Of a stretch of 8,837 nt of DNA, positions 6,321-8,837 are shown piece after piece. Numbering within the stretch: the stretch's first letter is position 1; the number at the start of each line of letters is the position of its first letter. The translations under genes were made by a program, and so were the position numbers. Origin of the DNA: Gemmatimonadota bacterium (GTDB lineage Bacteria; Gemmatimonadota; Gemmatimonadetes; Gemmatimonadales; Gemmatimonadaceae); NCBI GenBank assembly GCA_003222065.1, contig QHUV01000057.1:1-8837 (forward strand), given 5' to 3'. Below the pieces are notes generated by a model. The model was not told the DNA's origin and did no database searches. It was given only the letters and a program-made list of their open reading frames with translations.

Positions 6321-6781
6321 GGATCGCCGTCATCAACGGTCCGAACCTCAATCTGCTCGGGGTGCGAGAGCCGTCGCTTTACGGGACGGAGACGCTACAA
6401 GACGTCGAGCGAAAGCTGAACGGAGTCGCTCGCGAGCTCGGTGCTTCACTTGAGTTCGTGCAGCGGAACGGAGAGGGGGAGCTCGTCGAGTACATACAGA
6501 GCATTTATGATCACGCCGCAGGCGTGATCATAAATGCTGGGGCCTATAGCCACACGAGTCTCGCCATTCGCGACGCATTGACTGGCGTCGGGATTCCCTT
6601 CGTCGAGGTCCACATCACGAACGTTTATGCGCGCGAGCCCGAGCGACGGCATTCCATGCTCGCGCCAGCGGCCGTGGGCGTGGTCTGCGGGTTGGGAACG
6701 TTGGGGTACGAGCTCGCGCTTCGCGGACTCGCCGCCAAGCTGACGCATGCCGGCCCCGTTGGAACCAAGGCGCGTGTCTGA
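6317..6781 (+). CDS. aroQ: Type II 3-dehydroquinate dehydratase
   Basis: AroQ catalyses reversible dehydration of 3-dehydroquinate to 3-dehydroshikimate, step three of the shikimate pathway, as a soluble dodecamer. The 154-residue product matches the family throughout. INGPNLNLLGVREPSLYG (residues 6-23) includes Asn10, Arg17 and the catalytic loop Tyr22. INAGAYSHTS (72-81) has Asn73 and His79. FVEVHITN (95-102) has Glu97 and the catalytic His99, and REPERRHS (106-113) the substrate-binding arginines. These map onto the M. tuberculosis active site with an offset of two. GTG 6317 starts directly at the conserved MRIAVINGPN, with GAAGAAG just upstream, and overlaps the TPR-gene TGA by 4 nt. Codons 62-74 form a perfect DNA palindrome (separate entry). 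The pro-to-Ala change in N-A-G-A-Y is a tolerated variant. The enzyme should be functional. Confidence 0.97.
   Translation: MRIAVINGPNLNLLGVREPSLYGTETLQDVERKLNGVARELGASLEFVQRNGEGELVEYIQSIYDHAAGVIINAGAYSHTSLAIRDALTGVGIPFVEVHITNVYAREPERRHSMLAPAAVGVVCGLGTLGYELALRGLAAKLTHAGPVGTKARV
6500..6538. repeat. Perfect 18-bp palindrome with 3-nt loop inside aroQ
   Basis: The left arm AGCATTTATGATCACGCC (6500-6517), loop GCA (6518-6520) and exact reverse complement (6521-6538) cover precisely aroQ codons 62-74 (SIYDHA-A-GVIINA). The centre falls on the middle base of a codon, so the minus strand reads SIYDHA-C-GVIINA. The right arm encodes the family-conserved strand ending in active-site Asn73. The left arm encodes a stretch that, as I recall the family, is variable. 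The hairpin would also form in mRNA. Confidence 0.95.
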
Positions 6782-7865
6782 TCATCGATCGCGGCGAATC
6801 GCCGCCCTGCTCGACGGCCTAACGGCAGCGCACGTGGATGCACTCCTCGTGACGAGTCTCGCCAATGTTCGCTATCTCACCGGCTTTTCCGGCTCGAGCG
6901 CCCTGTTGCTGGTGAGCCAGCGTGACGCGGTGCTCATCACCGACTTCCGCTATCAGATCCAGGCGGCGGACGAAGTCGGCGACGTCGCTCGCGTCACGAT
7001 CGAGCAGCAGAGCCTGTGGACCGGACTGTGGCAGCAGTTGACGCAGGTCCCGGGCATTCAGGTCGTAGGATTCGAGTCTGCTCATCTTCTACATCGAGAC
7101 TTTCAGCGGTTGATGGAAGCGGGCTCGCGCTGGCAATGGCGGCCGACGCTCGACCTCGTCGAAACGCTGCGCGAGCGCAAAGACGCGAACGAGGTCAGGC
7201 TCATCGAGCGCGCGGCGGCGGTGGCCATCCGCGCGCTCGAGCGCACGTTGGCTGAAGTTCGTGTCGGCATGACGGAGCTGCAGGTCGCCGGGGTCCTCGA
7301 GCGCGCGCTTCGCGACGAGGGTAGCGAAGGCTTCCCATTTCCCTCTATCGTTGCCACCGGTGCCCGTTCGGCACTTCCCCACGCCCGTGCGTCGGCGGCA
7401 AAAATTCGCGACGGAGATCTTTTGCTGCTGGACTTCGGGGCGGAAGTGGAGGGCTATTGCGCGGACGTAACGCGGACGGTGGTAGTCGGCCGGGCGAGCG
7501 ATGATCAACGAGAGATCTATGACGTCGTGCGAGAAGCCAACGAGCAGGCCTCCCGCGAGATTCGCGCTGGGATGAGCGGTCGCGACGCCGACGCTATCGC
7601 GCGCGGCTACATTGAGCGGCGCGGCTTCGGCGACCTGTTCGGACATGGGCTCGGGCACGGCGTGGGCCTCGAGGTCCACGAGGCGCCCCGACTCGCGCGC
7701 ACTGCCGACGGTGCGCTCGCCGAAGGTTCCGTCGTAACGATCGAGCCAGGAGTGTACCGCCCCGGTTGGGGCGGAGTGCGCATTGAGGACGATGTCGTTC
7801 TGGACGCCGCCGGCCCTCGCATTCTGACCAAATTCACGCGAGAGCTCCTCGAGCTGAAGAGTTAG
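6774..7865 (+). CDS. pepP: M24-family Xaa-Pro aminopeptidase
   Basis: A cytoplasmic dimetal peptidase that should remove an N-terminal residue preceding proline. With GTG 6774 it is 363 residues. The N-terminal creatinase-like domain spans about 1-125 (ALLVTSLANVRYLTGFSGSS), and the pita-bread catalytic domain about 140-363. All five metal ligands are visible: Asp220 and Asp231 (LDFGAEVEGYCADVTRT), His295 (GHGLGHGVGLEVHE), Glu324 (TIEPGVY) and Glu338 (GVRIEDDV). The catalytic His203 is in LPHARAS. Start choice is uncertain. ATG 6747 adds nine residues and would overlap aroQ by 35 nt. GTG 6774 gives MSDHRSRRIAAL, a usual beginning for these proteins, with an 8-nt overlap and an AAGG nearby. 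Length is normal for the short PepQ/YqhT type. Its position after aroQ is a well-known bacterial arrangement. Exact substrate specificity, aminopeptidase or dipeptidase, cannot be told. Confidence 0.93.
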   Translation: MSDHRSRRIAALLDGLTAAHVDALLVTSLANVRYLTGFSGSSALLLVSQRDAVLITDFRYQIQAADEVGDVARVTIEQQSLWTGLWQQLTQVPGIQVVGFESAHLLHRDFQRLMEAGSRWQWRPTLDLVETLRERKDANEVRLIERAAAVAIRALERTLAEVRVGMTELQVAGVLERALRDEGSEGFPFPSIVATGARSALPHARASAAKIRDGDLLLLDFGAEVEGYCADVTRTVVVGRASDDQREIYDVVREANEQASREIRAGMSGRDADAIARGYIERRGFGDLFGHGLGHGVGLEVHEAPRLARTADGALAEGSVVTIEPGVYRPGWGGVRIEDDVVLDAAGPRILTKFTRELLELKS

Positions 7866-7882
7866 TGCCCCCTCCTTTGCCC

Positions 7883-8389
7883 ATGATCGACCTTCGCTAT
7901 GTGAAAAAGCTCATCGAGATGATCGATGAGTCGACCGTGGACTCCATCGAGATCTCGTCCGACAAGGGGATGAAGATCCGGATCTCCAAGAGCCCGCAAC
8001 AGCGCGGGACGGTGCAGGTCGCTGCCCCGCTACCGGTGCCGGCGATGCTCCCGTCGGCCGTCGCCGGACGCGCGACGCCGGGTGAAGGCCTGCCTGCCGT
8101 TACCGAACCCGAAACGCCGGGCAGGGCCGAAGCGTCCAAGACACAGCTACTCGAAGTGAAGTCGCCAATGGTGGGCACGTTCTACCAATCGCCGGAGCCT
8201 GGCGCGAAGCATTACGTCGCCGTCGGGGACCGGGTCTCGAAAGGTCAGATCCTCTGCATCATCGAGGCGATGAAGATCATGAACGAAATCGAGTCGGAGT
8301 ACGCTGGTGTGCTCCGCGAAATCGCCGTGCAGGACGCGCAGCCCGTGGAGTACGGACAGGTGCTATTCCGAATCGATCCTAATGGCTAG
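7883..8389 (+). CDS. accB: Biotin carboxyl carrier protein of acetyl-CoA carboxylase
   Basis: AccB carries biotin between biotin carboxylase and carboxyltransferase in the first committed step of fatty-acid synthesis. From ATG 7883 it is 168 residues. An N-terminal region (MIDLRYVKKLIEMIDESTVDSIEIS) is typical of BCCP, followed by a Pro/Ala-rich linker (about 36-88) and the biotinyl domain (about 90-168). The biotinylation site is EAMKIMNEI with Lys131. SPMVGTFYQSPEPGA (94-108) includes the thumb region found in acetyl-CoA carboxylase BCCPs. An in-frame GTG at 7865 would add MPPPLP and overlap the pepP TAG by one base, with GAAGAG only 3 nt ahead. ATG 7883 is favoured because family homology begins there, though it lacks a Shine-Dalgarno. 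The usual partner accC does not follow directly. Confidence 0.95.
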   Translation: MIDLRYVKKLIEMIDESTVDSIEISSDKGMKIRISKSPQQRGTVQVAAPLPVPAMLPSAVAGRATPGEGLPAVTEPETPGRAEASKTQLLEVKSPMVGTFYQSPEPGAKHYVAVGDRVSKGQILCIIEAMKIMNEIESEYAGVLREIAVQDAQPVEYGQVLFRIDPNG

Positions 8390-8837
8390 TCAGATGCGCA
8401 GCGCTGCTGCCGCGACCGTCGCTCCGCCGGCGGCCGCGCAATCCGCTCCTACCTCGGGCTTCAACTTCAAGTCCGTGTTGCAGGAGCTCATTCAGCGCAA
8501 CGCGTCGGACTTGCACCTGAAGGTCGGCCGGCCGCCGACTCTGCGCGTCAACGGCGAGCTCGAGCCGCTTGGTCGGCCGCCGATGCGCCCCGAAGATCTC
8601 AAGGCGCTTGCCGAGCAATTGATGACACCGCGTCAGGTGAAGCAATTCGCGGAAGAGAAAGAGTGCGACTTCGCCATCGGCGTACCGGGCATCGGGCGAT
8701 TCCGCGTCAACGTGTATCAGCAGCGAGGCTCGCTCTGCTACGCAATGCGTGCCATTCCGTATCAGGCGCGAACTATTGCCGAGCTTAATTTGCCGCCGGT
8801 ACTGGAAGAAATCGCGATGAAGCCCCGCGGCCTTGTA
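8382..8837 (+). CDS. PilT-like type IV pilus retraction ATPase, 3' end outside the window
   Basis: The frame runs from ATG 8382 to the window edge (152 codons) without a stop. After an Ala/Pro-rich leader (about residues 1-25) comes the N-terminal PAS-like domain of PilT/PilU ATPases. Its marks are LQELIQRNASDLHLKVGRPPTLRVNGEL (given here in short: ASDLHL then RPPTLRVNGEL), CDFAIGVPGIGRFRVNVYQQRGS-type strands with RFRVN, and AMRAIP...IAELNLPPVLEEIAMKPRGLV. In PilT the RGLV segment leads straight into the Walker A motif, which lies just beyond the edge. PilT hexamers power pilus depolymerisation and twitching at the cytoplasmic face. The ATG overlaps the accB stop by 8 nt; a second ATG at 8394 would avoid this. 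No Shine-Dalgarno is obvious. PilT is favoured over PilB/GspE because the ASDLHL domain starts close to the N-terminus. Confidence 0.9.
   Translation, partial: MASQMRSAAAATVAPPAAAQSAPTSGFNFKSVLQELIQRNASDLHLKVGRPPTLRVNGELEPLGRPPMRPEDLKALAEQLMTPRQVKQFAEEKECDFAIGVPGIGRFRVNVYQQRGSLCYAMRAIPYQARTIAELNLPPVLEEIAMKPRGLV

Noticed and set aside
6446..6748. Minus-strand frame containing a peptide nearly identical to part of AroQ
   Set aside because: The match is only the palindrome read from the other strand; the rest of the frame does not resemble any protein family.
6791..6805. Small inverted repeat GCGGCG-AAT-CGCCGC near the pepP start
   Set aside because: The stem is only 6 bp and of a composition expected by chance in GC-rich coding DNA.
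7089..7679. A 196-codon minus-strand open frame antisense to pepP
   Set aside because: The plus strand has all M24 metal ligands in frame; the antisense product has no recognisable feature.

Overview
This GC-rich window carries housekeeping genes in two plus-strand blocks, separated by one minus-strand gene. The gene set suggests a didermic, Tat-exporting soil or sediment bacterium, most likely Gemmatimonadota or a relative: a DUF4321 protein beside tatA, a PpiD-like periplasmic foldase, long linker-rich TPR proteins, and aroQ-pepP-accB-pilT in one run. The phylum is an inference from gene content, not from a marker gene.

Block 1 (1-2592, plus) holds the 3' part of a TPR protein gene, a long-chain trans-polyprenyl diphosphate synthase, a small DUF4321 membrane protein and tatA. 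The first two junctions overlap (ATGA, then TAATG) and the third has an 8-nt gap, so this looks like one transcript. It ends at a stem-loop with a T-run (2561-2595). Between it and the converging gene lies a perfect 19-bp palindrome with a 3-nt loop (2643-2683).

Block 2 (2676-4511, minus) is a single gene for a membrane-anchored SurA/PpiD-type parvulin foldase. A good Shine-Dalgarno and family logic place its start at GTG 4511, well inside the longest open frame.

Block 3 (4686-8837, plus) reads a second TPR protein with a disordered motif-bearing tail, aroQ, an M24 Xaa-Pro peptidase, accB (biotin carboxyl carrier protein), and the 5' part of a PilT-like ATPase gene that is cut by the window edge just before Walker A. 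Junctions overlap or nearly touch. The 4512-4685 gap contains plausible back-to-back sigma-70-type promoters for blocks 2 and 3.

I see no mobile element, CRISPR array, tRNA or rRNA. The most unusual signal is a perfect 18-bp stem with a 3-nt loop (6500-6538) inside the aroQ coding sequence. It spans exactly 13 codons and is in phase so that both strands encode nearly the same peptide. A second perfect hairpin of the same geometry but unrelated sequence sits at the end of the PpiD gene. I found no convincing new multi-gene system; the palindromes are the part most worth following up.
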